Shown piece by piece: positions 9,601 through 18,499 of a stretch of DNA of 64,000 nucleotides. The stretch's first letter is position 1. Every line of letters starts with the position of its first letter. The stretch spans positions 2,418,001 through 2,482,000 of the forward strand of contig NZ_UGNW01000001.1 in NCBI RefSeq assembly GCF_900452515.1. Direction: 5' to 3'. The stretch is from Legionella birminghamensis (GTDB lineage Bacteria; Pseudomonadota; Gammaproteobacteria; Legionellales; Legionellaceae). Both the position numbers and the translations under genes were made by a program. Under the pieces are notes generated by a model. That model worked only from the letters and a program-made list of their open reading frames with translations. It was not told the DNA's origin and ran no database searches.

Positions 9601-11246
9601 TCGAACAATCATTATCACAGCAAGGAACATCCCAGGAGTTTGATGTTATTGTCATTGGAACAGGAATAGCCGGTTTGCATTACTGCCTGCAGCTGCTTAA
9701 GTTACAACCCCGCCTGCGGATTGCTTTAATCAGCAAAGCAGAGCTGGGCGAATGTAACAGCCGTTATGCCCAGGGCGGTATTGCCGCCGCCTCTACCGGG
9801 GAGGACTCGCTGGAGGCTCATGTAGCCGATACGATTCTAGCGGGTGACGGGCTTTGTTATGAGCCTGCTGTTGAGTTTATTATTCGACAGGCGCCCTCCA
9901 TTATTGAGGAACTTTTAGACTACTCTGTTCCATTTACGCGTACGGAAAATGGGTATTCTCTCGCTCAGGAAGGCGGCCACTCTTTTCGCCGTATCTTTAA
10001 TGCAGGCGATCAGACTGGCTTGGTGATTATTCAGGCACTGCTTGGTCATATTGCCCAGCATCAGCAGATTACTGTTTTCGAGCACCATATCGCAGTGAAT
10101 CTAATTACCCATTATCATCCTCATCGCACTGATATCCAGGGCGAAGTAATGGGCGCCTACATCCTTGATTGCCAGAAAAACCTCATCCATACCTTTCTTG
10201 CCCCCTGCGTCATTCTCGCAACAGGCGGCGCCGGAAAAACCTACCGTTATACAACTAATCCAATGGTAGCAACAGGCGATGGCGTGGCAATGGCATACAG
10301 GGCAGGCGCGCGCGTAGGGAATATGGAATTCTACCAGTTTCACCCTACCCTTCTGCATCATCATAGCCTTAATAACTTTCTCATTTCAGAGGCTGTACGG
10401 GGGGAAGGGGCCATTCTAAAAAATCCGGAAACTGGCGAGCGCTTTATGAGAAAATACGCACCGGATGCCCTGGAACTTGCTACCCGCGATGTTGTAGCCC
10501 GCGCAATCTTCAGTGAAATTGAACAAGGCCAGCAAGGGTTTGTCTATCTGGATATTACTCATGAATCAGGTGCTTTCCTAAAAAAACGTTTTCCCCAAAT
10601 TTACTCCACACTGCAGTCTATTGGCATCGATATGAGCCAGGATATGATCCCTGTCGTTCCCGCCGCCCATTATCAATGCGGGGGGGTCTTGACGGATGTT
10701 GATGGAAGAACAGATCTGAAACGCCTTTATGCGGTTGGAGAGGTCGCTTTTACTGGTTTGCATGGCGCCAATCGTCTGGCCAGTAACTCTTTGCTGGAAG
10801 CCCTGGCCATGGCGAGTAATGCTGCCCGCTGTACTTTAAAAGATATTTCCACACCTGTTAAATTGTCGCAGTCCATTCCCAACTGGAGTTCGCCCGGCGC
10901 CGTCAATCCGCGCAGGGCAAGTCAAATTAATGCACACTGGCGGGGATTACGGGGCGAGATGACCTCTTATGCCGGCATTGTCAGAACCGAAGCGGGTCTT
11001 GAAGATTTGCTACAATTAATACTAAAGCGCAAGAAAATTATTGAGGAATATTATTGGAAACACTGTATCACCAGAGATTTCATCGAGCTAAGGAATATTG
11101 TCCTTAATGCTGAGCTCATTGTCAGGGCAGCACTGTCTCGCCGAGAGTCTCGCGGCGGTCATTATCGGGAAGATTTTCCTGATAAAAACCTGCATGCACA
11201 GGAGAGTATTGCCCGGTTAACTTCCCCGCAAAACCCTTTCTATTAA
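9597..11246 (+). CDS. nadB: L-aspartate oxidase
   Basis: NadB oxidises L-aspartate to iminoaspartate with FAD, the first step of de novo NAD synthesis. The 549-residue protein shows an N-terminal Rossmann FAD loop (VIVIGTGIAGLHYCL), the family block SRYAQGGIAAA, EGGHSFRRIF, ATGGAGKTYRYTTNP, and a C-terminal GANRLASNSLLEAL followed by the helical domain. Translation is coupled to purB through an ATGA overlap, and nadA follows 25 bases later, so the product can pass directly to quinolinate synthase. The length is normal and no defect is visible. Confidence 0.96.
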   Translation: MIEQSLSQQGTSQEFDVIVIGTGIAGLHYCLQLLKLQPRLRIALISKAELGECNSRYAQGGIAAASTGEDSLEAHVADTILAGDGLCYEPAVEFIIRQAPSIIEELLDYSVPFTRTENGYSLAQEGGHSFRRIFNAGDQTGLVIIQALLGHIAQHQQITVFEHHIAVNLITHYHPHRTDIQGEVMGAYILDCQKNLIHTFLAPCVILATGGAGKTYRYTTNPMVATGDGVAMAYRAGARVGNMEFYQFHPTLLHHHSLNNFLISEAVRGEGAILKNPETGERFMRKYAPDALELATRDVVARAIFSEIEQGQQGFVYLDITHESGAFLKKRFPQIYSTLQSIGIDMSQDMIPVVPAAHYQCGGVLTDVDGRTDLKRLYAVGEVAFTGLHGANRLASNSLLEALAMASNAARCTLKDISTPVKLSQSIPNWSSPGAVNPRRASQINAHWRGLRGEMTSYAGIVRTEAGLEDLLQLILKRKKIIEEYYWKHCITRDFIELRNIVLNAELIVRAALSRRESRGGHYREDFPDKNLHAQESIARLTSPQNPFY

Positions 11247-11271
11247 TGAGACCTTTTTTTATGAGGTATTA

Positions 11272-12612
11272 ATGTTCGGTCATTCATCTATTTATCAACC
11301 TGAAAAAAGTATTATGCAAATCACCAATGACATGAGCATCTGTCAAAGTGATTATCCACTCGACTGGTATCAGGAAGACTTTATTCCCTATGCTGAGGAG
11401 TATCAGGCATTACCTGATCGCAAACTCACGACAGTGCTTGCCTGGATGAAGCCCTATATGCAAAAGGCACAGGCTCATTTTGGCGAACGTTTATTGCTTT
11501 TAGCCCATTATTATATGGGCGGGGATATTGTCAGGCTGGTTGAGCAATTTGGCGGCCAGATTGGCGATTCCTACCAACTGGCATTAATGGCAGCACAGAA
11601 CCCGCAGAAGTCAGTTATTATTGAGTCGGCCGTTCATTTCATGGCTGAATCAATTAGTATTCTCGCTAATGAAAATCAGCATGTTTATATTACTAATCCA
11701 AAATCAGGCTGCACGATGGAAATGCTTGCCAAAGATTTTATGGTTGAGCCTGCTTTTCTGGATTTGAATGAGCGTTACGGAGCTGAAAATATTTTGCCTG
11801 TTTGCTATATGAATACTTCAGGCCGGGTTAAGGCAATGACGGGAGCCCAGGGCGGTGCCGTATGCACCAGCTCCAATGTCAGAAAAATTTTTGAATGGGC
11901 ACGTGCCCAGAACAAGAAAATTCTTTTTATTCCCGATCAACACATGGGTGAAAATGTGGCCTGGTGGATGGGAATTCAACATCTGGCTTACTGGCCCGGT
12001 GGAACTGCTGGCGCCCAGTATTCTCTAAATGCTCAGGATAACAAAACACTTGAGACATTTGACAAGGCGGAGTTGATATTGTTTTCTAGCCAGTGTGCTG
12101 TTCATACGCATTATAAGGCCTATATGTGTGATTACTGGCATTCGAAGAATTTTACAACTGTAGTACATCCTGAATGCACAAATGAAGTGATTCGCGCCGC
12201 ACAGCATTCTGGCTCAACTGCATTTATATGGGATTATGTGGTAAATGATCGCGCAGGAACCAGACGTTATGCGATTGGTACAGAAAATCACATGGTTGAG
12301 AATGTTAAACAGCATTGTAAAAACCTGGGCATTGAGGTTGTTAATCTGGCTGAAGCCCCTAAACCAAATGATGAAAAAGGAATCGGCTGTGGCTGCGCGA
12401 CTATGTCAAGAAATGATCCCCCTCATCTAATTGGGCTGGTTGATTCGCTAAGACAGGGCAAAATCATGGCATACAATGAAGTGAAAGCTGGAGATGTCGT
12501 TAATGAGTTCACCGGTTCACGTCAACGGCTGCCAATCAATGATCAGCAGTGGGTCATTGATAATGCCAAGAAAGCATTGCGGAAGATGATTGAAATTACT
12601 GAGGGTAAATAA
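11272..12612 (+). CDS. nadA: Quinolinate synthase, [4Fe-4S] enzyme
   Basis: NadA condenses iminoaspartate with dihydroxyacetone phosphate to quinolinate. The protein has 446 residues, longer than the roughly 350 of E. coli NadA, with an N-terminal extension of about 50 residues. Cluster-ligand cysteine candidates lie in QGGAVCTSSN, HPECTNEV and the C-terminal IGCGCATMSRNDP. Other family features are AHYYMGGDIV, SGCTMEM and FIPDQHMGENVAWW. The ATG at 11272 follows GAGGT with good spacing. It closes the purB-nadB-nadA run and depends on Fe-S assembly such as the isc-like genes near 30-32 kb. Confidence 0.94.
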   Translation: MFGHSSIYQPEKSIMQITNDMSICQSDYPLDWYQEDFIPYAEEYQALPDRKLTTVLAWMKPYMQKAQAHFGERLLLLAHYYMGGDIVRLVEQFGGQIGDSYQLALMAAQNPQKSVIIESAVHFMAESISILANENQHVYITNPKSGCTMEMLAKDFMVEPAFLDLNERYGAENILPVCYMNTSGRVKAMTGAQGGAVCTSSNVRKIFEWARAQNKKILFIPDQHMGENVAWWMGIQHLAYWPGGTAGAQYSLNAQDNKTLETFDKAELILFSSQCAVHTHYKAYMCDYWHSKNFTTVVHPECTNEVIRAAQHSGSTAFIWDYVVNDRAGTRRYAIGTENHMVENVKQHCKNLGIEVVNLAEAPKPNDEKGIGCGCATMSRNDPPHLIGLVDSLRQGKIMAYNEVKAGDVVNEFTGSRQRLPINDQQWVIDNAKKALRKMIEITEGK

Positions 12613-12641
12613 TTACCGGGCTTTAGCGAGCATTCCCTGGA

Positions 12642-12662
12642 TACCGCGAACAAGTCGCGGTA
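12642..12662. repeat. Short perfect hairpin after nadA
   Basis: TACCGCGA (12642-12649) and TCGCGGTA (12655-12662) form an 8 bp stem with a 5-base loop between the convergent nadA and LpxB-N-like genes. No T-run follows, so it is not a standard intrinsic terminator. It resembles short dispersed palindromes seen in Legionella genomes. Confidence 0.5.
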
Positions 12663-12728
12663 CGTAGCGGCTTAGGGTGTTATAATCTTTGCCGCTATAG
12701 GGGATTTAGTTTACTTAGGAGGATCAGG

Positions 12729-13019
12729 TTAAGAAGCTGCCGTTTTTAACTGCCTGGCGATTCTCTCCCGCTGAATCAAATAAAGATTACGCAGATAGAT
12801 AAAGACTCCAGTGGATTGACCAAGAATAAACACTGGATCTTTTTTATAAATGGAGTACATCAATAAAGTGATACCGCCGAGCAGGCTCAGATACCAAAAA
12901 GCGACTGGAATCACACTTCGCTTTTCTCTCTCGCTAATCAGCCACTGAACAAAAAATCTGGCCGAAAAAATACCCTGGCCAATCAGTCCCACAGTTAACC
13001 AAATATATTCAGAGTTCAT
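12729..13019 (-). CDS. Small membrane protein with lipid-A-disaccharide-synthase N-terminal-like domain
   Basis: A 96-residue protein with three hydrophobic segments and the pattern GLIGQGIFSARFFVQWLISE, then SVIPVAFWYLSLLGG and GVFIYLRNLYLI. This matches the small LAB_N domain found alone or at the N-terminus of some LpxB proteins, which often accompanies polyprenyl-phosphate glycosyltransferases. Its start overlaps the upstream GT2 gene by 11 bp, so it is the last gene of the four-gene envelope-modification operon. A flippase-like or accessory role in moving a lipid-linked sugar is a reasonable guess only. Confidence 0.8.
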   Translation of the reverse strand: MNSEYIWLTVGLIGQGIFSARFFVQWLISEREKRSVIPVAFWYLSLLGGITLLMYSIYKKDPVFILGQSTGVFIYLRNLYLIQRERIARQLKTAAS

Positions 13020-13734
13020 TGTTAATAACCTCCGGAGAACAGGGTCTTTTTAATAACCAGCGAACACCAATCAGATCATAAACGCCAACAAATAATCTAT
13101 TCATCACTCCATATTTTGACACGCCGTGCCTTCTGGGGCGATGGTTAACAGGTACATTAACCAACCTGAATCCCGCTCTTAAAAAAAGCGCCGGCAAGTA
13201 GCGATGCAAGTGGTTAAAATGGGGTAAATTTAAAAACGCAGTCTTAGGGAAAAGCTTTAAACTGCAGCCTGTATCAGGACAGCTGTCGCGTAAAATACTT
13301 TGACGCACGCCATTCCCTATTCTGGAAGAGATCCGACGAACCAGATTATCATCCCGACGTTTGCGGTTGCCTAGAACAATTGTCTTATTGTCTTCAATAA
13401 AACCGCATAAGGCTGGGATATCATTTGGGTCATTCTGTCCATCACCGTCAAGAGTCACCAGAAACTCATAACGGGCCGCCCTCGCGCCACTGACCAGGGC
13501 GGCGCTTTGCCCACAATTAAACTTGTGCCGCACTAAATGCAGGCGCTCGTCCTGGGCAGCAAGCGTCAATAAACGGCTTACTGTTTCATCTTTGCTGCCA
13601 TCATCAACAAAAATGACTTCAAAAGTATAATCATTCTTTTCCAGAACGTTCACCACTTCATGGAAAAGCACTTCAACATTATCCTCTTCATTAAAGACGG
13701 GGATAATGACTGATAAATTTATAGGTTGTTTCAA
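13009..13734 (-). CDS. GT2 glycosyltransferase, polyprenyl-phosphate sugar synthase type
   Basis: A 241-residue GT-A-fold enzyme: LSVIIPVFNEEDNV at the N-terminus, nucleotide-binding FVDDGSKDET and metal-binding TLDGDGQNDP. It resembles dolichol-phosphate mannose synthase and ArnC, which load a sugar onto a polyprenyl phosphate at the cytoplasmic face. It has no C-terminal membrane segments, unlike ArnC. The start is TTG at 13734, supported by GGGAG eight bases upstream. It sits between PAP2 and LpxB-N-like genes and probably supplies the lipid-linked donor for the GT39 enzyme encoded at the head of the operon. Confidence 0.87.
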   Translation of the reverse strand: MKQPINLSVIIPVFNEEDNVEVLFHEVVNVLEKNDYTFEVIFVDDGSKDETVSRLLTLAAQDERLHLVRHKFNCGQSAALVSGARAARYEFLVTLDGDGQNDPNDIPALCGFIEDNKTIVLGNRKRRDDNLVRRISSRIGNGVRQSILRDSCPDTGCSLKLFPKTAFLNLPHFNHLHRYLPALFLRAGFRLVNVPVNHRPRRHGVSKYGVMNRLFVGVYDLIGVRWLLKRPCSPEVINNEL

Positions 13735-13754
13735 AAAAACACTCCCTTAATGAA

Positions 13755-14447
13755 TTATTGACTGATCGTCCTTTCGCATCCGTAATTGCTGCATTGAGCA
13801 TTTGATTTTTTCCACGCAAGTTCTAACCATTGCTGCCGGCGCAAAACCCAAAGCAATGCGGCAATTTCAATAAATACCAAATAAGTAGCCGCTAATACGT
13901 CGCTTAAATAATGATGGTTTAATAGAATTCTCGATACAGCCACTAAAAATCCCAATATCAGCACAAAGTAGCTGGAGCGAGGATATAAAAGGCTAATGCC
14001 AACGGCAACCGCCATAATGGTAGTGGTATGACCGGAAGGAAATGACCAGAAAGGAGCATGGGTCTGCAAACCATAGAAGCCGTAAAATTGCCCTTCAAGT
14101 AACATGCTAGGTCTTGCACGTCCCAGTAAAACTTTGAGAAAACCACATAGAGTACTCGGTATCAGAACGCATAAGAGCAAGAATCTAAACTTGGCTTCCA
14201 ATTCTGCGTTAATACGGATATACCTGAAAATCAATACCCCCAGTCCAAAGACTGTAAAATAGAAAAACCCTGCGCCCAACTTGGTAAACAATCCCAATAA
14301 TTTAAAATTATGGCGCAAATCAACAGCGAACAGATATTCAGCCAAGGGCCTGTCTACAAACAGAAAGCAAAATGCAACCAAGATAATTGCCAGCAACATA
14401 ACCCAGGGTTTAGTAAAAAAAGATATCAATTTGTTACAGGGAGACAT
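13755..14447 (-). CDS. PAP2 family membrane phosphatase
   Basis: A 230-residue protein with about six membrane segments and the complete acid-phosphatase triad: KVLLGRARPSM (KX6RP), FPSGHTTT (PSGH) and SRILLNHHYLSDV (SRX5HX3D). Members remove phosphate from lipid substrates at the periplasmic face, for example undecaprenyl pyrophosphate, phosphatidylglycerol phosphate or lipid A 1-phosphate (LpxE, LpxT). Its ATG overlaps the GT39 stop as TAATG. The surrounding lipid-sugar genes favour a role in lipid A or carrier-lipid processing, but the substrate cannot be decided. Confidence 0.88.
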   Translation of the reverse strand: MSPCNKLISFFTKPWVMLLAIILVAFCFLFVDRPLAEYLFAVDLRHNFKLLGLFTKLGAGFFYFTVFGLGVLIFRYIRINAELEAKFRFLLLCVLIPSTLCGFLKVLLGRARPSMLLEGQFYGFYGLQTHAPFWSFPSGHTTTIMAVAVGISLLYPRSSYFVLILGFLVAVSRILLNHHYLSDVLAATYLVFIEIAALLWVLRRQQWLELAWKKSNAQCSNYGCERTISQ

Positions 14448-16081
14448 TAATTACTCTCATTATTTTTTGGACCAACAAGAAAAAGATTGAGCCAACGGCC
14501 CTTACTATAGTTAAAACCATGAACTCTTGCAATAACAGCAAAACGATCATACGGAATCTGCCAACCGGCAAAAGTTTTATCATCAATCAAGACTAATTGC
14601 TGTGCATTTCGCTGCATAAATGCAAGTGCTTCATTGCTATCTGCGAATCTGACCCAATCAGTATTTAGGTTAAAAACAAGACTGGGCTCATCAAAACCTA
14701 CTGCAACCAGCGGATTTTCTGCACTCAAGGAGTACTCTGATGCTAAAGCAGCAATTTTTGGAGTGATCCACAATGGATCAAGCCTTGGCAGAATTTGATT
14801 AAAGCTGAGGCAGTAAACCACTGTTGCCATGACCATCAATGCAGCGACAGCGCGGTAATAAGAGTATCTGAAAACGAAGAACAGCGTGATAGCAGTCAGA
14901 ATAAATACAGCAGATAGTAAAAATGTCGCAGACCAGCTGGGCCGATTTAAGAGAACATAAGAAATTACAAGAATAAACACTGCAAACCCAAGGGATAATA
15001 CCCCCCACATCCCTTGTAAAAACTTCAGCCATCTACTTCCTCTAAGGAATTCACCATTCAACAAGGACTCAACTGCCATGGCTGACAAAAGAGCCAGGGC
15101 CGGGAAAACAGGGAGGATATACTGGGGCAATTTGGTTGGCATTAACTCGAAAAATGCCCAGGTAGGAATTATCCACGCCAGTAGAAATTTTACTGCCGTT
15201 TCCTTGCGATGCCTGAAAGCATAAACCCCCGCAGGCCACAAAAAGAGGGATGCAGGCCAGAAAGTTAAGGGTAAAATAGCCAGATGGAACAAGGGCGGTT
15301 TTCCATGTGATTCATGCCCGCCCTTTAGCTTGGGCAATAAATCCTTGTGAATCATTTGCATTAAGTAGTTACTATGCTCTGCCTCATTGACCAGAATGAC
15401 CCAAATCAGGCTGAGGCTAAGAAGCAAGGCTAATCCGGTGAAAGGCCATAAATTGCGAAGCCATCGCAGATCGCGGTCTATAATGCAAAGTGCAGTAATC
15501 GACAAAAGCCCCACCAAAGGTGTAACCCCTTTTAATACTAGTCCGGCTGCCATTGCCAGCCAGAAACACAAAGGCCATAAATAATTAACTCTGACTTTAT
15601 TAGCGCTTGCCTGGTAAACAATCCATAAGGCAGCCTGCATCAATACCACGGAAGCGAGAAGAGCGGCGTCAATAACTCCCATATGGGCTTCTGCTACCAG
15701 TAAAAGCGATGATGCCAGAAACAGTGAAGCAATGAAGCCGATGCGCTCGGTTAATAAGCGGGTACCGAGATACAAGGTTGCCAGAACCGCAAATAATGCG
15801 CCTAGAAGTGAAGGAATGCGATACGGCCAGATATGATTCGAGTCAGCGCCGCTAAATAATTTAACACTTCCCGCTTGCAGCCAATTAATGCCGGGCGGTT
15901 TCTGGAAACGTGTTCGATCCTGAAAACGAATCTGAAAAAAATTACCTGATTGAAGCATCTGACGGCTTGCTTGTGCAAAATGCGCTTCATCTCGATCAAT
16001 TACAGGTAATTTTTGAATGCCTGAAGCAAAAAAAAGCAGCGATAAAATAACAACGCTCGACCACATTGCTAGCTTGCGCAA
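14447..16081 (-). CDS. GT39/ArnT-like polyprenyl-sugar transferase
   Basis: A 544-residue multi-span membrane protein. The N-terminal loop PVIDRDEAHFAQASRQML carries the acidic DE pair of ArnT/PMT-type GT-C transferases, and the remainder has about 12 hydrophobic helices and a short periplasmic C-terminal domain. ArnT transfers aminoarabinose from undecaprenyl phosphate to lipid A. The operon lacks arnA and arnB, so the sugar is unknown. The start is TTG at 16081 with GGGAG upstream; an ATG at 16066 is the alternative. It heads the operon ending at 12729. Confidence 0.85.
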   Translation of the reverse strand: MRKLAMWSSVVILSLLFFASGIQKLPVIDRDEAHFAQASRQMLQSGNFFQIRFQDRTRFQKPPGINWLQAGSVKLFSGADSNHIWPYRIPSLLGALFAVLATLYLGTRLLTERIGFIASLFLASSLLLVAEAHMGVIDAALLASVVLMQAALWIVYQASANKVRVNYLWPLCFWLAMAAGLVLKGVTPLVGLLSITALCIIDRDLRWLRNLWPFTGLALLLSLSLIWVILVNEAEHSNYLMQMIHKDLLPKLKGGHESHGKPPLFHLAILPLTFWPASLFLWPAGVYAFRHRKETAVKFLLAWIIPTWAFFELMPTKLPQYILPVFPALALLSAMAVESLLNGEFLRGSRWLKFLQGMWGVLSLGFAVFILVISYVLLNRPSWSATFLLSAVFILTAITLFFVFRYSYYRAVAALMVMATVVYCLSFNQILPRLDPLWITPKIAALASEYSLSAENPLVAVGFDEPSLVFNLNTDWVRFADSNEALAFMQRNAQQLVLIDDKTFAGWQIPYDRFAVIARVHGFNYSKGRWLNLFLVGPKNNESN

Positions 16082-16213
16082 ATCCTTATACTCCCAAATC
16101 AGCGGATAATAATGCTGGGCTGATTATACTTAAGCAGCTTCAAAATTGCCAATCTGTTGATCCTGCCCATTTTGCGGGTTACACTTTCCCTTCCCTTTTT
16201 CTCAGCCCTTCCC

Positions 16214-16873
16214 ATGCCAGAATTATCAACTATACAACAAATTGCCATCTGGATTATTCCAGTCCTGCTTGCCATTACCATCCATGAAGCATCACATGCC
16301 TGGGTAGCTTCATTATGCGGCGATCGCACTGCTGAGCAGGAGGGACGACTTAGTTTCAATCCCATAAAACACATTGATTTGTTTGGAACGATAATTGTCC
16401 CTCTAATGGTATTAATTCTGAGCAAGTTTAGCTTTGTTTTCGGCTGGGCAAAACCTGTGCCGATTACACCCTCACGTATGCGTAATCCTCGTCGTGATGT
16501 AGCCCTGGTGACTCTTGCAGGCCCCCTTTCCAACCTGATAATGGCCATATGCTGGGCTCTCTGTTTCAAGCTTTCAACTTACCTTGATCCGCAGCGCTCA
16601 AGTTACGCGCTTTTTCTATTATTGTCAGCCAGGGCAGGCATGATTATCAATCTGCTGCTTTGCTTCTTTAACCTTCTGCCAATTCCCCCCATGGATGGAA
16701 GCAAGGTAGTGATGAGCCTCATGTCGCCGCGCGCAGCAATGAAATATCAAAAACTGGAACCCTACGGTTTTTTTATTGTTTTACTTTTGCTTATCACCGG
16801 CGCGCTAGCCTGGATCCTTAACCCGCTTATGAATTATTCTCTTCGTTTACTGGTCAGCATTTTAAATTTATGA
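16214..16873 (+). CDS. Site-2 protease family protein (peptidase M50)
   Basis: A membrane metalloprotease of about 219 residues. HEASHAW gives the zinc-binding HExxH, and NLLPIPPMDGSKV provides the third ligand aspartate region typical of M50 proteins; five or six hydrophobic segments surround them. It has no PDZ domain, so it is the minimal site-2 protease type rather than RseP. The start is uncertain: the ATG at 16214 gives the usual family N-terminus, but no clear ribosome-binding site is seen there or at the TTG at 16157. It overlaps pdxB by ATGA. The substrate is unknown. Confidence 0.83.
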   Translation: MPELSTIQQIAIWIIPVLLAITIHEASHAWVASLCGDRTAEQEGRLSFNPIKHIDLFGTIIVPLMVLILSKFSFVFGWAKPVPITPSRMRNPRRDVALVTLAGPLSNLIMAICWALCFKLSTYLDPQRSSYALFLLLSARAGMIINLLLCFFNLLPIPPMDGSKVVMSLMSPRAAMKYQKLEPYGFFIVLLLLITGALAWILNPLMNYSLRLLVSILNL

Positions 16874-17934
16874 ATATTCTCGCCGATGCATCGCTTCCCG
16901 GTTTAAAAGAAGCATTTCCCCCCCCTTTTAATCTGACTGTCTACGACAATCAGAATGATATTCCCGGTTTGCTCGCGGGGCAGGAAATACTGCTTTGCCG
17001 GGCAACCCTCAAAGTTGGCAAATCCCTTTTCACAGAGCATACAGTGAAATATGTAGCGACTGCCAGCAGCGGTATTGATCACATCGATAGTGAGCTTCTG
17101 GAGGGTCTAGGAATTGGGCTATTGGATGCCAAAGGCTGTAACGCGCAGGCGGTGGCCGATTATGTGGTTTGTACCCTCGCCTGGCTGAGAGAGCGGCGAA
17201 ATTTTACAGGGAAAAATGCGGTTGTGATTGGCGCAGGAGCAGTAGGTTCGAGAGTGTACCTGCGCCTCAAAAAACTCGGTCTTAATGTATTAAGCTATGA
17301 TCCTTTGCGCGAAGAATGGGACTCAAGCTTTAAAAGTTGTCATTTTAATGACTTATTTGATGCTGATCTTGTATCCCTCCATGCCAATTTGCATGCCCTT
17401 GATCCTTATCCAAGTTTTCATTTGCTGGACAGGCAGTTTTTCAGTTCATTCAATAGCAAAGGGGTTATTATTAACGCGGCCAGGGGCCATATTGTTAATG
17501 AGCAAACGCTTTTAAACCACCCGGAAATTTGCTATTGCACCGATGTTTATAGCAATGAACCGGAAATAAATTCAAAAATTATCGAACTGGCAGCCATTTG
17601 TACCCCGCACATTGCAGGCCATAGTATTGAAGCCAAGCAAAGGGCAGTACAGATCATTAGCCAAAAATTGCACGCTCTTTATGCGCTCCCCTTCCAACCC
17701 AACCCTGAAAGTCATATACCGCTTAATAACCTCCACGCAGAAACCTGGGAGCAACTGGTTTTATCTTTGTACAATCCTGAGCTTGAAACTTCTGCTTTTA
17801 AAAAAGCATTCAATAAGCAGACAGCTTTTCTTGAGCTGCGCAAATCACATCCTGCGCGCCATGATTTCAACTACTATCAATTTCCTGATAACAGTCACAA
17901 AGAACTGCTGCAACTCGCTGGTATTGATGGGTGA
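16870..17934 (+). CDS. pdxB: Erythronate-4-phosphate dehydrogenase
   Basis: PdxB oxidises 4-phosphoerythronate with NAD in the DXP-dependent pyridoxal phosphate pathway. The 354-residue protein begins MNILADASLPGLKEAF and has the NAD fold loop VVIGAGAVGSRVYLRL, followed by INAARGHIVNE and the catalytic-His motif TPHIAGHSIEAKQRA typical of D-2-hydroxyacid dehydrogenases. The C-terminal PdxB domain is present but short; the E. coli protein is about 378 residues. The ATG overlaps the protease stop. PLP made by this pathway is the cofactor of the IscS-like enzyme encoded near 31 kb. Confidence 0.92.
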   Translation: MNILADASLPGLKEAFPPPFNLTVYDNQNDIPGLLAGQEILLCRATLKVGKSLFTEHTVKYVATASSGIDHIDSELLEGLGIGLLDAKGCNAQAVADYVVCTLAWLRERRNFTGKNAVVIGAGAVGSRVYLRLKKLGLNVLSYDPLREEWDSSFKSCHFNDLFDADLVSLHANLHALDPYPSFHLLDRQFFSSFNSKGVIINAARGHIVNEQTLLNHPEICYCTDVYSNEPEINSKIIELAAICTPHIAGHSIEAKQRAVQIISQKLHALYALPFQPNPESHIPLNNLHAETWEQLVLSLYNPELETSAFKKAFNKQTAFLELRKSHPARHDFNYYQFPDNSHKELLQLAGIDG

Positions 17935-18047
17935 TGTAAAAGTCGACAACTCATAACTCCTTGACTACATTTATAATAGTTTGATCAAGAGAAAGCAGGA
18001 TGTCTCTTTTTCAAACTGATCAGGAAAATTAGATAAGGAAAAATGAT

Positions 18048-18485
18048 ATGACTTATGTAGCCTTGGAATGGGACCACAAAATTGGCAAATTTGCAATTGG
18101 CTGGCTAGTAGTCAAATGCGCCAGTGTCGGACAAAAATTTGGCGGCCCACAAGCTTTACCACCACGAAAAGATATTGCTTATTTTGTGAATCCCGAAACT
18201 GCCGAAATGGATGCCAAGAGTTTTGCGGAATACAAAAATAAAGCCGATTCGACTGAACAAGAACAGTTTGTAAAGATAAACCTATCAGATGCAAAACGGC
18301 ATGCAGCATTTGAATGGGATCATAATATCTTTAATCCCTTAATCAAATGGGCAGTGCTCGAATGGGGCGGTGACTTTGAAAAAACTGGCGCACGAGATGA
18401 TATTGCTTATTTCCTTGACGCTGATACAGCAGAAATGGACGCTAAATCATTTAGTATCATGAGAAATAAAAGACTTTTCCAATAG
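18048..18485 (+). CDS. Unknown 145-residue protein with an internal tandem duplication
   Basis: I do not recognise the family. The protein contains two related blocks of about 55-60 residues: residues 6-65 begin LEWDHKIGKF and 88-143 begin FEWDHNIFNP. Each contains a WDH motif, then (K/D)DIAYF and the identical TAEMDAKSF. No signal peptide or membrane segment is visible, so it is probably cytoplasmic or exported by a nonclassical route. An AAGGAAAAA ribosome-binding site precedes the ATG. It stands alone after pdxB, and its stop codon lies 15 bp before a large tandem-repeat element. Confidence 0.7.
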   Translation: MTYVALEWDHKIGKFAIGWLVVKCASVGQKFGGPQALPPRKDIAYFVNPETAEMDAKSFAEYKNKADSTEQEQFVKINLSDAKRHAAFEWDHNIFNPLIKWAVLEWGGDFEKTGARDDIAYFLDADTAEMDAKSFSIMRNKRLFQ

Positions 18486-18499
18486 CTGTTATCGCATCT

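Noticed and set aside
17961-17977. TTGACT and TATAAT upstream of the 18048 gene
   Set aside because: The two hexamers are only 5 bp apart, which cannot form a sigma-70 promoter; the TATAAT alone might still be a -10 without a recognisable -35.
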